DNA of 44,677 nucleotides, from the NCBI GenBank assembly GCA_009781005.1, contig WQYX01000028.1:1-44677 (forward strand). Reading direction: 5' to 3'. Every line of letters starts with the position of its first letter. Positions within the stretch are counted from its first letter, which is position 1. Positions 8,055 to 19,600 of the stretch are shown here, in pieces. The DNA is from Polyangiaceae bacterium (GTDB taxonomy: Bacteria > Myxococcota_A > Polyangia > Polyangiales > Polyangiaceae). The position numbers and the translations under genes are program-made. Below the pieces are notes generated by a model that was not told the origin of the DNA, did no database searches, and saw nothing but the letters and a program-made list of their open reading frames with translations.

Positions 8055-9119
8055 ATGCGAATCACTGTCGTACTTCTGTCTCTTTCGATCTCAATTCTTA
8101 GCCTCATTGCGTGCGGTGGAAGCGACACCGCGGATGATTCCCCAACGTCCCCAGCGGACCCGGAGTCGACGCAGGACTCCGATGCGACTTCCATCGACAG
8201 CGCCGATTCTTCTTCAGCCGCCGATACTGATTCATCAGCAAACGATGCCTCTTCAGCAAACGATGCCGGCTCTTCGTCGCGTGACGCTGGTTCTTCGAGG
8301 CGCGACTCTGGTGCTTCGGCCGGCGACTCCGGCGCTGTTGCGAACGACAGCGGGACGACTTCCGACTCCGGCGCTGTTGCGAACGACAGCGGGACGACTT
8401 CCGACTCCGGCGCTGTTGCGAACGACAGCGGGACGACTTCCGGTGATGCGGGTCCGCCGCCGAACGTCGTGTGCTCGATCGTGAAGGGCAGCTTCTTCAC
8501 GGTCAGCACGAGCCAAGTGTCATACGTCGCATATGTGCCTACGAGCTACTCGCCGAACACGCCCATGAGGCTCATCGTGGGATTGCATGGCTGCGGCGAT
8601 ACTGCGGCAAACTTCGCACAATGGGCCATCAACCCGAACACCGCAACGCAACAGTACATCGGTATTGCCGTGGATGGCGCAACGTATGGCGGCGGCTGCT
8701 GGGATGTTGGCAATGACGACCCGAAAGTCCTCGCGGCAGTGGACGATATCTCGAAATGTTATTGGATTGATCAATCGAAGATCACCATCGCGGGGTACTC
8801 GTCCGGTGGGCTCGTGGCTTACAACGTTGGCCTGCAGAACGCGTCGCGCTTCGCGGGCATTCTCATCGAGGACTCTGGCCTCTACCCACTCAATGAGGAC
8901 GCGCTGCTTGCGAACGCATCGCGCAAGATCCCAATTGCAAATATCACTCACGATAGCGACACGGAGTTTCCGCTCGCTCAGGTGCAGGCCGATTGGGATA
9001 AGATCACAAAGGCTGGTTTTCCGCTGACGAGCAAAGTTGTTTCAGGCACGCATGACGGAACCGGCACCGACTGGTCCGGCTGGCTCATCCCCCAATCGGC
9101 GAACTGGTCGGTTCCGTGA
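8055..9119 (+). CDS. Secreted esterase/PHB-depolymerase-like lipoprotein, intact copy
   Basis: 354 residues. A lipoprotein signal with lipobox LIAC is followed by a Ser/Asp/Ala-rich linker of about 125 residues, partly built of three exact 13-residue repeats (SGAVANDSGTTSD type). The catalytic domain has a polyhydroxybutyrate-depolymerase/feruloyl-esterase flavour: YVAYVPTSYSPNTPMRLIVG, oxyanion region LHGCGDT, nucleophile elbow GYSSGG with Ser249, and the C-terminal His in SGTHDGTGTDWSGW. It probably hydrolyses ester bonds in an extracellular polymer from the cell surface. The substrate is not predictable. It is a direct-repeat paralogue of the broken gene at 2607, which retains a single linker unit. 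Confidence 0.85.
   Translation: MRITVVLLSLSISILSLIACGGSDTADDSPTSPADPESTQDSDATSIDSADSSSAADTDSSANDASSANDAGSSSRDAGSSRRDSGASAGDSGAVANDSGTTSDSGAVANDSGTTSDSGAVANDSGTTSGDAGPPPNVVCSIVKGSFFTVSTSQVSYVAYVPTSYSPNTPMRLIVGLHGCGDTAANFAQWAINPNTATQQYIGIAVDGATYGGGCWDVGNDDPKVLAAVDDISKCYWIDQSKITIAGYSSGGLVAYNVGLQNASRFAGILIEDSGLYPLNEDALLANASRKIPIANITHDSDTEFPLAQVQADWDKITKAGFPLTSKVVSGTHDGTGTDWSGWLIPQSANWSVP
8325..8441 (+). repeat. Three perfect 39-bp tandem repeats in the esterase linker
   Basis: Copies at 8325-8363, 8364-8402 and 8403-8441 are identical and each encodes 13 residues, so copy-number change keeps the frame. The paralogue at 2607 has one diverged unit at the matching place. This looks like recent slippage or unequal recombination that lengthened the surface tether. 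Confidence 0.9.
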
Positions 9120-9176
9120 CCGCTCCAACTGGGGGCACTTGTAGAGTAGGGGGCGTTCCCTTACACTTCGCCGCCC

Positions 9177-10142
9177 ATGAAAACGGTGAAGTTTTTCGGC
9201 GCGCTCCTTGCGATTTCGCTTGCAACGTTTGGTGCGGGTTGCAGTCGCAACAACATCGAAGCCGTGAACCTCGCCAACGAAGCAGATCAGGCGAAGGCCA
9301 CCGATCTGGAGGGCGCCATCTCCAAGTACGAGCAGGCGATGAACCTCGATCCAACGAACCATCGCATCCTCTGGAAGCTCGCGCAGGCGTACGCAAAGAA
9401 GGAAGCATGGGACAAGGTCGCCACCACCTGCGCGCGCGCCGAGAAGCTCGCGCCGAAGTTCGCCAATTACTTCTTCCTCCACGGTTACGCGCTCTCGCAG
9501 CAAGCCGCCAAAGGGGCCACGTCGTACGCCGACGCGAAGCCGCCGCTCGAAGAGTCCATCCGGCTCGATCCGAACGGCCCGAACTATCCCGCGGCGAACG
9601 ATGCGTGGGACGCGAGGAACGCGGGGGCGGCGCACCACGAGCTCGCGGAGGTTCTCCTTCATCTCGACGATGAAGCAGGCGCGCTCAAGGCGTACACGCA
9701 GGCGATCGTCGTCAGGCCCGACACGCTCGGTTTTTATCCGCCGCTCGCGGACCTCTATCTGCGTCTGAACCACCTCCCGGAGGCCGAGCAGGTGCTCCAC
9801 GAGGCCGTCGGTCTCGCGAAGGAAGGCGACAAGTCGCTCTTCAACATTCACAGCCTGCTCGGCGACATCGCAGATCGGAAGCACGATCTCAACAAAGCCG
9901 TCAGCGAGTACGAGCTCGCGCGAAAGGCATGCGGATCATGCACCGAGCCCGGACAGCAGATCGCGTTTTTCAATCTCGGTGCGGCGTACGCGAGCCTGAC
10001 ACCGCCGAAGAAGAGTGAGGCGATTGCGCAGCTTCAATCCTTCCAGCGCGTGGTCTGCAAGGGCGCAGCGGCACAGCGTTACGCGGACCAGTGCACACAG
10101 GCACAACAGCTCGCGACCAAGCTTGGTGGAACGCTTCAGTAG
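9177..10142 (+). CDS. TPR-repeat lipoprotein
   Basis: 321 residues. The signal peptide MKTVKFFGALLAISLATFGA has a lipobox ending at Cys22 (FGAGC). The mature part is a series of TPR hairpins, e.g. GAISKYEQAMNLDPTNHRIL, LFNIHSLLGDIADRKHDLNK and QIAFFNLGAAYASLTPPKK. TPRs are protein-protein scaffolds, so this is probably an envelope assembly or cargo-binding lipoprotein. It lies 57 bp after the esterase stop, which may allow co-transcription. No enzyme motif is seen. It precedes the giant TPR gene but is separated from it by a repeat-rich gap. Confidence 0.8.
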   Translation: MKTVKFFGALLAISLATFGAGCSRNNIEAVNLANEADQAKATDLEGAISKYEQAMNLDPTNHRILWKLAQAYAKKEAWDKVATTCARAEKLAPKFANYFFLHGYALSQQAAKGATSYADAKPPLEESIRLDPNGPNYPAANDAWDARNAGAAHHELAEVLLHLDDEAGALKAYTQAIVVRPDTLGFYPPLADLYLRLNHLPEAEQVLHEAVGLAKEGDKSLFNIHSLLGDIADRKHDLNKAVSEYELARKACGSCTEPGQQIAFFNLGAAYASLTPPKKSEAIAQLQSFQRVVCKGAAAQRYADQCTQAQQLATKLGGTLQ

Positions 10143-10330
10143 ACTGCCTGCGACAGGGGCAGGCACGGGGGCAGGCCGGCAGGCCCCTACAGTCGACAAC
10201 GCACTGTGATAGGGCAGGCACGGGGGCCTGCCCCTACGGCCGACAACGCACTGTGATAGGGCAGGCACGGGGGCCTGCCCTATCACTACGGCCGCCAAAC
10301 CACCGTAGGGGCGGCCCCCCGTGGCCGCCC
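10143..10330. repeat. Family F tandem hairpin repeats
   Basis: Three tandem units (10155-10210, 10211-10257, 10258-10291) share a core with arms GGGCAGGC and GCCTGCCC around six bases, and units 1 and 2 share the linker CGACAACGCACTGTGAT. A further hairpin with arms GGGCGGCC (10309-10316) and GGCCGCCC (10323-10330) follows. There is no coding capacity. Transcribed, these would form strong hairpins and could stop transcription after the TPR lipoprotein, but there is no U tract. They resemble REP-like palindromic units. Confidence 0.75.
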
Positions 10331-10488
10331 TTCTCTCCTCTTCGTTGCGCCACGCTGCAAAATTCGAATTCACTTGTTCATTTGGTAGGCGACATGCCTA
10401 CACGCACGGGGTCGCAGAAAATTGCTTGCGATCATTGTGATCAACGCCACCACTTGCTGCGCGCGCTCTGATAGGTTGCACACGAACG
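10331..10488. other. Intergenic, no gene seen
   Basis: Between the F hairpins and repeat A2 I see no credible coding frame or RNA gene. A more AT-rich patch near 10361-10440 could hold a promoter for the giant TPR gene, but I cannot point to clear boxes. Confidence 0.35.
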
Positions 10489-10560
10489 TTTTCGATTTGC
10501 CGCGATCTCATCGTTGGGGCCTGCGGTCCCGCCTCGATTTCGCGTCAACTTGAAAGCGGT
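10489..10560 (+). repeat. Family A repeat, internally deleted copy A2
   Basis: It matches both ends of family A (TTTCGATTTGCCGCGATCTC on the left, CGTCAACTTGAAAGCGGT on the right) but lacks about 45 bp of the centre. It ends 43 bp before the start codon of the giant TPR gene, so it is in that gene's upstream region. Confidence 0.8.
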
Positions 10561-10603
10561 CTTGCCACAAGGCGTGTCGGTTTTTGGATAACCGAGGGAG
10601 TCA

Positions 10604-13600
10604 ATGGACCTGCAGGAACGTCTCACGCAGCTCGAAAACGTTCGCGATTGGCAAGGGCTCGTCGAAGAGCTCGAAAAAGCAGTTCAGTCCGCGAGCGACA
10701 ACGAAGCGAAAGCAAGTTTCCATCTGCGACTAGGCCACGTTCTCGAGCAGAAATTCCTCGCGCACGTGAAGGCCCTCAAGCACTTCCAGGACGCGTACAA
10801 ACTCAATCCCGTCCTTGGCGAGAGTTTGGAGGCAGCTCGCACCGTCTACTGGTCGCTCGGGAAAGTGAACATGGTGCAGAAGCTGCTCGAGCTCGAGCTG
10901 CGCACCGCCAAGGACGAATCACGTGTGACCGAGCTGCTCACCGAGCTCGGCGACGTGCTCTGCGATCTTGGTAACTACGACAAGGCGACGAGCACGTACG
11001 CGCGTGCGCTCGCAACGAGCGGAGGCAAGAGCGCTGAAGCGCGCTCCTGCCTCGAGGACGTGCAAGCCGATAGCGGATCGTGGCAGGCGCACGTCAAAGA
11101 GCTCCTACGCATGGCAGACGAGACGACGTCCGTTGCCGCGAAGGGCCACCTCTTTTTGCGTGCGGTGCGCATCACGCGTCGCTTCGGGCCAGACGACGTG
11201 GTCGGATTGCTTGCGCGCGCGTACACCGCGGACCCGCTCCACTTGCAGGTTGCGGCGCTCTACGAAGGCGCCGTCTCGGAGCAGGGCAAGCTCGATGAAC
11301 TCGAGGCTCTCCAGCTCCGTTTGATCAACGAACAGAGCGACACCAAGGTGCGCGCGCGCTTCGCGCATTTCTTTGGTACGCGCTGGGTGTCGCGTCATCA
11401 GAATGCCGACACGGGGTTGAAGTTTCTCGAGATGTCACTCCATCTCGATCCCGAGAACGTCGCTGCGTTCTATTACCTGCGCGACGCCTACGGCCGCAAA
11501 GGAGGCGACTGGGATCGCGTGCTCGCGCTCGTGGACGACGTGGTCACGCCGTCGACGGACAACGCGAGTGCGTCGTTCCTTCTCGGACAGGCGGGGACCA
11601 TCGCGTGGCGTCAGCTCGGAAATTTGCTCCGCGCGCGCGCGGTGTTTTCGCGCCTCGGTATGATCGATCCGGCGCACCCGTCGCTCCGTGCGTTCGAGGC
11701 ACAGATTGGCGAGTCGCTCTCGGCTCGGCCGGCAAGCCCCGTTGCCGAGTCCGCCCCGCTGCGCGAGACGCCGCCACCACCGGCGAAGATCGCACCGCCG
11801 ATCCACGAAGAGCCCCACGAAGTAGCCCCGACACCCTCCGTCGAGGCGCCCACCTCCGAACCCGCCACCGTGAGGCTCTCGGAGCCGCCGGCGTCCGCGA
11901 AGCACGAGGCGCCCGCCAGCGTGCTGCACCAAGAGCCGCCGGCTTCCGTCGTCGCCGCGCACGCCGCGGAAGGTGACACAAGCAAGCTCGACGAGCTTCG
12001 CGCGCTCGCCGACAAGCAGGAGGCGAACAAGCGTTACAACGAGTACGTCAAGACGCTGCTCAAGCTTGCGGCCCTCGTTCCCGACGACGCCGAAAAGATT
12101 GCACTCTACACGAAAGCCGCCGAGCTCTATTCGGGCAAGTTTGCCAACCAAGCCGAGGCCGTCAAAGCGTACGAGGCGGTTCTCGCGATCGATCCGGAGA
12201 ACCGCACGGCGATCGATTACCTGCGTCAGATGTACGAGAAGCGCCGGGACTGGGAGAAGCTCCTCGGTCTCGAGCGGCGGGAGGCCGAGCGCCTTTATGG
12301 CGACGAGCGCGCGCGCAAGTTCCTCGAGATCGCGAAGCTCGCGAGCGAGCGCGTCAAGAAGCCCGAGGTCTGCATCGAGCTTTGGGTGCGCGTGCTCGAC
12401 AGCGATCCGTTGAACGTCGAAGCGCTCGGCGCCCTGGGTGGCCTCTACGAGCGAAGCAAGGAGTACGACAAGCTCGTTAGCGTTCTCGAAAAGCAGGTCG
12501 ACGTCACTTCCGACACGGCGCCAAAGATTCAGATCCTCACGAAGCTCGGCACGATCTACGGCGATCGCCTGAACAACGACGAGGGCGCGGTCAACGCGTG
12601 GCGGCAGCTTCTTCTTCTCGATCCGCACGATCGCAAGGCGCAAGAAGCGCTCAAGAAGAAGTACCTCGCGCTCGGCCGGTGGGACGACCTCGAAGTCTTC
12701 TACGCGGAGACGGGCAAGTGGGACGAGTTCATTCGCGTTCTCGAGCAACAAGAGGCGAAGGAGACCGCCGCGGACGCGAAGATCGGACTTCTCTTCAAGA
12801 TCGCCGAGCTCTGGTCGAGCAAGAAGCAGAAGAACGATCGCGCGGCGCGCGCTTATGAAAAGGTTCTCGAGCTCGATCCGTCGAGTTTGCGCGCTGCGGA
12901 AGCCCTCATTCCGATCTACTCGCACGCGGGCAACTCGAAGGCGCTCGCAAACGCGATCGAAGTCAAGCTCGGTCACGAGGAAGACGATCACGCGAAGCTC
13001 GCGCTCCTGCGCGAAGTCGCCGCTCTCTACGAAGGCAAAGTCAAAGAGCCCGAGAAGGCATTCGCGCGCTATCTGGCGGCGTTTGCGCTCTTCCCGTCGG
13101 ATGAACAGAGCACGGTCGACGTCGAACGCGCGGCAAAGGCCACCGGTGGGTGGTCCGAGGTCGAAGCGGCTTATCGCACGGCCATCGATCGAACGACGGA
13201 TTCAGGCGACGTGTCGCTCGCCATCACGCTGCGCCTCAAGCTCGGTCGCGTCCTCGTGGAGGAGATGAACCAGGTCGATCAGGCGCTCGAAGTCTATCGT
13301 GCCGTCTACGACGCGGACAGCGACAACGTCGACGCGCTCGCGGCGCTCGAGCGTCTTTATCGCGCGACGGAGCGCTACACGGATCTGCTCGGCATCTACG
13401 AGAAGCGACGCGATCTCTCGCAGGACCACGAAGAGAAGAAGCAAATCAGCTACGAGATCGCGAAGCTCTACGAGACCGAGGTCAAGGATCTCGATCGCGC
13501 CATCGACACGTACAACGGCGTCTTGGAAGACGAGCCAACGGACAGCCGTGCGCTCGCGGCGCTCGACGTGCTCTACGGGCAGCTCGAACGCTGGGAGCCG

Positions 13601-16600
13601 TACGTCGACACGTTGCGCCGCCGGATCGAGCTCGATACGACCGAACAGGAGCTCATCGATCTCAAGTTCCGGCTCGGTCAGACGCTCGAGCAGCATATCG
13701 GCGATGCGGCTTCCGCGCTCGACAACTACCGCGAGATCCTCCTCCTCAACGCGCAACACGACGGCGCGCGCGAGGCTCTCGAAGCCATGCTCGGCAACGA
13801 GTCGCTGCGCGGCCAATCCGCCGCCATCCTCGAGAACATTTACGAGGAGCGCGGCGATTCGGTGAAGCTCCTCACGGCGCTCGACATCCTCAGCGAGAGC
13901 GAGGACAGCGCCGACAAGCGCGTCGCGCTCTTGCGCAAGATCGCGCGCGTGTCGAGCGAGATGTTGAACGATCACGCGCGTGCGTTCAAAGCGCTCGCGT
14001 CGGCGCTCCGCGAGCAGCCCGACAACGCGCAGGCGCGCGCCGAGATCGAGCACATCGCCGAGATCTCGACGACGTGGAAGTCGCTCACGGTGCTCTACGA
14101 GCAGATTGCCGACAGCGTGACCAACGGCGATCTCGCGCGCTCGTACTGGATGCGTTCGGCGCAGATCGAAGATCAGGAGCTCGGTCTCGTCGACGAAGCC
14201 GCGGCCGGTTACGTCCGCGTCCTGTCGCTCGATCCCGCCGACGGCGAAGCCCTCGACGCTCTCGAGGCGCTCTTCGTCCGCACGCAGCGCTGGACCGATC
14301 TCATCGGCGTCATCGAGCGCCGCATCGAGCAGACCGCCGATCCCGCGCGGCGGGAAGCTCTTTACGTGCAGATGGCACGCATTTACGACGGCGAGCTCGG
14401 TCGTCCGGACGACGCGGTCACGTCCTACAAGCGCGTTCTCGATCTGGATCCTGCGAGCCACACGGCGCTCGAGGCGCTCGACGCGCTCTTCACGCGGCAG
14501 CGGCGGTGGGCCGATCTCGCGGAGAACCTCGAGGCGCAGCTCGCCCTCGCAACGGACGCGGACATGCAACTGTCGCTCATGCTCCGTCTCGCGTCGCTGC
14601 GCGAGGCGGAGATGGGTCAGATCGAGCAGGCCATCGACGGCTATCGCTCGGTGCTCGAACGTGACGTGACGAACGCGCAGGCGCTCGCGGCGCTCGAGCG
14701 GCTCGGCCGCGAACCCGACTACGAGCTCGTGATCGCCGACTTGCTCGAGCCGCTCTACCGCCAGATCGGCGACTACCAGAAGCTCATTTTCGCACACGAA
14801 GTGCAGGTGCGCCGCGCGGACGACGTCTCACGCCGCGTCGATCTCTTGCACCAGATCGCGGGGCTCTACGAAGACGCCGCTGCCGATCTCGACAGCGCAT
14901 TCGCGACGCACGCGCGCGCCCTCAGGGAGGATCCGGCGAGCGAAGTCACGCAGCAGCAGATCGACCGTGTGGCGCGCGCCACGGGGCGCTTCGCGGATCT
15001 CGCGAAGGTGTACCGCCAACTCGGAGAAGAGATCCAAGACGTCGAGCTCGCGAGCTCGCTCTTCATGATCAGCGCGCACGTCTACGAAGCGGACATCGGC
15101 GACGTCAACACGGCCATCTCGCTCTACCGTCGCGTCCTCGAGACCGAGCCGGCGCACCTCGCGGCGGCCGAGTCCCTCGAGCGCCTCTTCCGCCACACCG
15201 AGCGCTACGAGGATCTGTCGCTCATCTTGCAGCGCAAGGCCGAGATCCTCTCCGATCCCAGCGACAAGAAGAATGCGCTCTTCCAGGCTGCGGCCATTGA
15301 GGAGGACCTTCTCGAAAGGCCCGAGGCAGCTATTGCAGTTTACAAGAAAGTGCTCGACATCGACGAGGACGATGTCCGCGCGCTCGACGCGCTCAGCAAG
15401 CGTTACCTCGGCCTGTCGCGCTGGCAGGACTTGCTTTCGGTCTACTCGAAGAAGGCCGATCTCGTCGCCGATCCCGAGGAAAAGAAGCGCATCTACGATC
15501 AGGTCGGCGGCGTCTACGAACGCGAGCTCGGCGACATCCCGCGCGCCATCGACACCTACCAGAAGATCCTCGAGCTCGATCCGGACGATCGCAAGGCGCT
15601 CGAGCGCCTCGATATCCTCTATGAGCACGCAGGGAATTGGCAGGAGCTTCTGGGGATCCTCACGCGCGAAAGCGAGATGTGTGAGGACCCGAACGAGGCG
15701 ATCGGTTTTCAGTATCGCATCGCGGAGCTCTACGAGAAGAGACTCGACGACGTCCCGCGCGCCATCGAGCTCTATCGCGAGATCCTCCAGCGCCAGGTGG
15801 ATCACGAGCCAACCCTTCGCGCTCTCGAAGGATTGAAGAGTGGCGACAGGGATCCGCTCGGGGCTGCCGCGGTGCTCGAGCCGGTCTACGAAGCAGCGAG
15901 CGACTGGCCCCGCCTCATCAGCGTGCACGAGGTGCAGGTTCGCCATGCATCGGATGCATTTTCGCAGGTCGATCTTCTGCACCGCATCGCGCGCCTCTAC
16001 GAGGATGCGCTCGAGGATCATCGCGCAGCGTTCGATACGTACGCGCGCGCTCTCGCCCTGGACAACGGCAACGAAGCCACACTTCAGAGCCTCGAACGCC
16101 TCGCGATGGTGGTGGATCGCTGGCCGGCGGTCGCTGCGCTCTACGACGCGGAGCTCGACAAACTGGCGGAGTTGCCCGATCGCTTCGTGGATCTCGCGCT
16201 CCGCACGGCGCAGATCTTCGAGACTCAGCTCGATGACGTCGACAACGCGATCGTCCGCTACCGGCGCGTCATCGAAGTCGAGCCGGAGAACCAAACGGCG
16301 GTGCGTTCGCTCGACCGGCTCTACATGCAGACCGAGCGTTGGGCCGATCTCGCAGCCATTCTCGAGCGCGAGGCGGAGATCGGTCAGAGCGCCGACGAGA
16401 TCCTCGATCTCAAATACCGGCTCGGTGAAGTCGAGCAACATCGCCTGTCGAACCTCGACGCAGCGATCGCCGCGTACCGCGACGTTCTCAACGCCGCGCC
16501 CGATCACGCGCACACCCTTGCAGCGCTCGAAGGTCTCTTCGCGTCAGGGACGAAGCAAGTCGAGATCGCCGAGATCCTCGAGCCGCTCTACCGCGCCTCC

Positions 16601-19600
16601 GAGGAGTGGGAGAAGCTTGCCGGGGTTTACGAAGCGCAGCTCGCGCACACCGAGGGGCAAGAGGAGCGCCTCCAAGCCTACTATCGCATCGCGGATCTCT
16701 ACGAGGAACGACTCGTCGATCCGGTGCAGACGCTTGCAGTCTACATCCGTGCGCTCAAAGAGTTCCCGCTCGATGAAAAATCGGGTGAAGAGGCGCCGCG
16801 CCTCTCGGGTTCCATCGACGGTGGTTGGGAGACGCTCGCGAACGCGTACGCCGACATCGTAGGGTTGCACGAGGATACGAACATCCAGCGCACGATCGGG
16901 CGCCGGCTCGCCAAGACGTTCGAAGACGAGCTCGGCGACATCGACAAAGCGGTCGAGACGTACCGTTATGTTCTGGCGGTCGCGCCGCTCGACTTGGAAT
17001 CGCTCGCGAATCTCGACCGCATCTACTTGTCGATCGAGGCGTGGGAAGATCTCGCCGGCGTCCTGGAGATGCGCGTGCAGGCGGAGACGGCGGACGTCGA
17101 TCTCGTCGATCTCTACGCGCGGCTCGGTGAGGTTTATGAAACGCGCCTCGGTGACATTCCGAAAGCGACGGTTGCATACCGCAAGATCTGCGACGGTCTC
17201 GACAAGACGCACGACGGTGCGGTGCAAGCGCTCGCTCGCATCTACTCGGCGCAAGGCGCGTGGGTGGATCTCAACGCGGTCTACGAACGCGAGCTCGAAA
17301 ACGCGTCGGGGGACGTTGCCGAAGCCGAGATTCGAGCGCGCACTGCAAACCTCGCCTCCGAGCGCCTGAACGATCCCGCTCGCGCGATCGAGACGTGGAA
17401 GGTCGTCTTGGATCTTCGCGGCGAGGATCCGGAGGCGCTCACCGCTCTGTCGAACCTCTACGAGTCGCAGCAGGCATGGCGCGAGCTCGTCGACATCCTC
17501 GAGCGCGAGTTCGACATTGCGCCGAGCGACGACGACCGCGTCAACATCCTCACGCGTCGGGCGCGCACGTTTGCGTCGTGTCTGCATCGGGACGAGTTCG
17601 CGCTCGAGGACTGGAACCGCGTGCTCGACATCGACTACGCGAACCTCGCGGCGCTGCGCGCCATTGCCGACATTCGACGCCGGCAGAACGATCCGCAGGA
17701 GCTCGTCTCAGCGCTGCACCAGATGGTCGATCGCGCGTCTTCGCTCCTGGACGCCGAGGAACTCAAAGAGATCTTCCGCGAGCTCGGTAAGGTCTACGGC
17801 GAGTCGCTTGCGCAGCCGTTCGACGCGGCCGACGCATGGCGCAAGCTCCTCGAGGTTGGTCCCGACTTCGAGGCCATGAATGCTCTCGAGGCCATCTACC
17901 GCGGGCAGGAACAATGGCCCGACGTCATCGACGTCAAGATGCAGCGTGCGGCGGCTCTCGAGGATCCGGCTGCGAAGATCGAAGAGTACCGTCAAGTCGC
18001 CCAGCTCTGGCGCGAGACCGTGGAGGAGCCGGACAGTGCCACGGCTGCCTGGCAGCACGTTCTCGAGATCGACCCCGCACACGACGAAGCCTTTACCGAG
18101 CTCGAAAAACTCCACACCGCTGCGTCGCGCTGGGAACCGCTCGTCGAACTCTATCTCGTTCGCCTCGACACGCGCACGGAGACCGCGGAGAGGACGGATC
18201 TCCTTCGCCGCATTGCCCGCGTCTTCGAGGAGAAACTCGACGACAAGAACCAGGCGTTCGACGCGCTCATCAATGCGTTCGGCGAAGACTTCCACGATCG
18301 CGAAACGACCAAGTATCTCGAGCGCATGGCCCAAGCGACGGGTCGCTGGAACGAAGTGATCCAGACGGCGAATGGTTGGCTCGAGCAGCAGACCGAGCCG
18401 CAGCAAAAGATCCGTCTCTGTCTGCATCTCGCCAAGTGGTACGGCGACGATCTTGGTCACCCCGAGTACGCGCAGCCTTATTACGCGCAGATCGTCGCGC
18501 TCGATCCGAACAACGTCGGTGCGCTGCGCCAGATGGGGCAGCTCTATCGGAAAAATGGCAACTGGCAGCAGCTCGGCGCCACGCTCACGCGCGCGCTCGA
18601 CGTGGCCGTGACGGACGTCGATCGCAAAGAGATCCAGACCGAGCTCGGTGAGTTGCTCGACAGCCAGATGGGCCAGACGGATCAAGCGATCACGTATTTC
18701 CAGCGCGCCCTCGAGGTCGATCCGCAATTCATCTCGGCGATCGAGAATCTCGAGCGCATCTACGCCGCGCGCGGGCAGAATCGGGAGCTCGTCGACATCC
18801 TCACGCGCAAGGTCCCTGCGCTGACGGATCCCGCGGAAGTCGCAAACACCAAGCTTCGTATCGCGGCTCTCTACGAACAGGCGTCGGACGCTCAGCGTGC
18901 CGCGCAGACGTATCGCGAGGTCGTCGAGATCGAGCCCGGCAATCTCCAGGGTTTGCGCGGTCTCGGGCGCGCTTACGAGACCCTCGAGCAGTGGCCCGAT
19001 CTCGTCGGCGTACTCGAAGCGGAGCTCGACGTCGTCACGACGGAGAGCGATCGCATCACCATCCTCATGCAGCTCGCCGGGCTTCAGGAGGAGCAGTTCC
19101 GCAAGCCCGACGTGGCCGCGGCTCGACTCGAGCAGGTGCTCGAGATCGATCCGAACCACGAAGAGGCGTACTTCGCGCTCGAGCGTTGCTATCGCAAGCT
19201 GCGTCAGTGGAACGAACTCATCAACGTCTACGAGCGTCACGTCCTGGCCACGCTCGATCGCAAGACGAAGATCGATCTGTACGGCGCGATCGCCCAAGTT
19301 TACGCCGAGGAGATCAACGATCCCGAACGCGCCATCGACGCGTACAAGAACATCGTCGATCTCGACGACACGAACTTGCCTGCCCTGGAGGCGCTGTCGA
19401 GGCTCTACGACAAACTCGACGACGCGTCGCAGTCGATCGACTACATGACGCGCGTCGCCGAGCTCACGCAGGATGAGAAGCAGCGAGTCGAGTCCTTCTA
19501 CAAGATCGGCAAGGCTCTCGACGAAAAACTCGGGGATCGCGTCGCTGCGCAGGATCGCTACGAGATGGCGCTCGATCTCGATCCGTCGCACACCGCGACG

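Noticed and set aside
10143..10330. Possible CRISPR array
   Set aside because: The units are contiguous palindromes without unique spacers and no cas genes are near.
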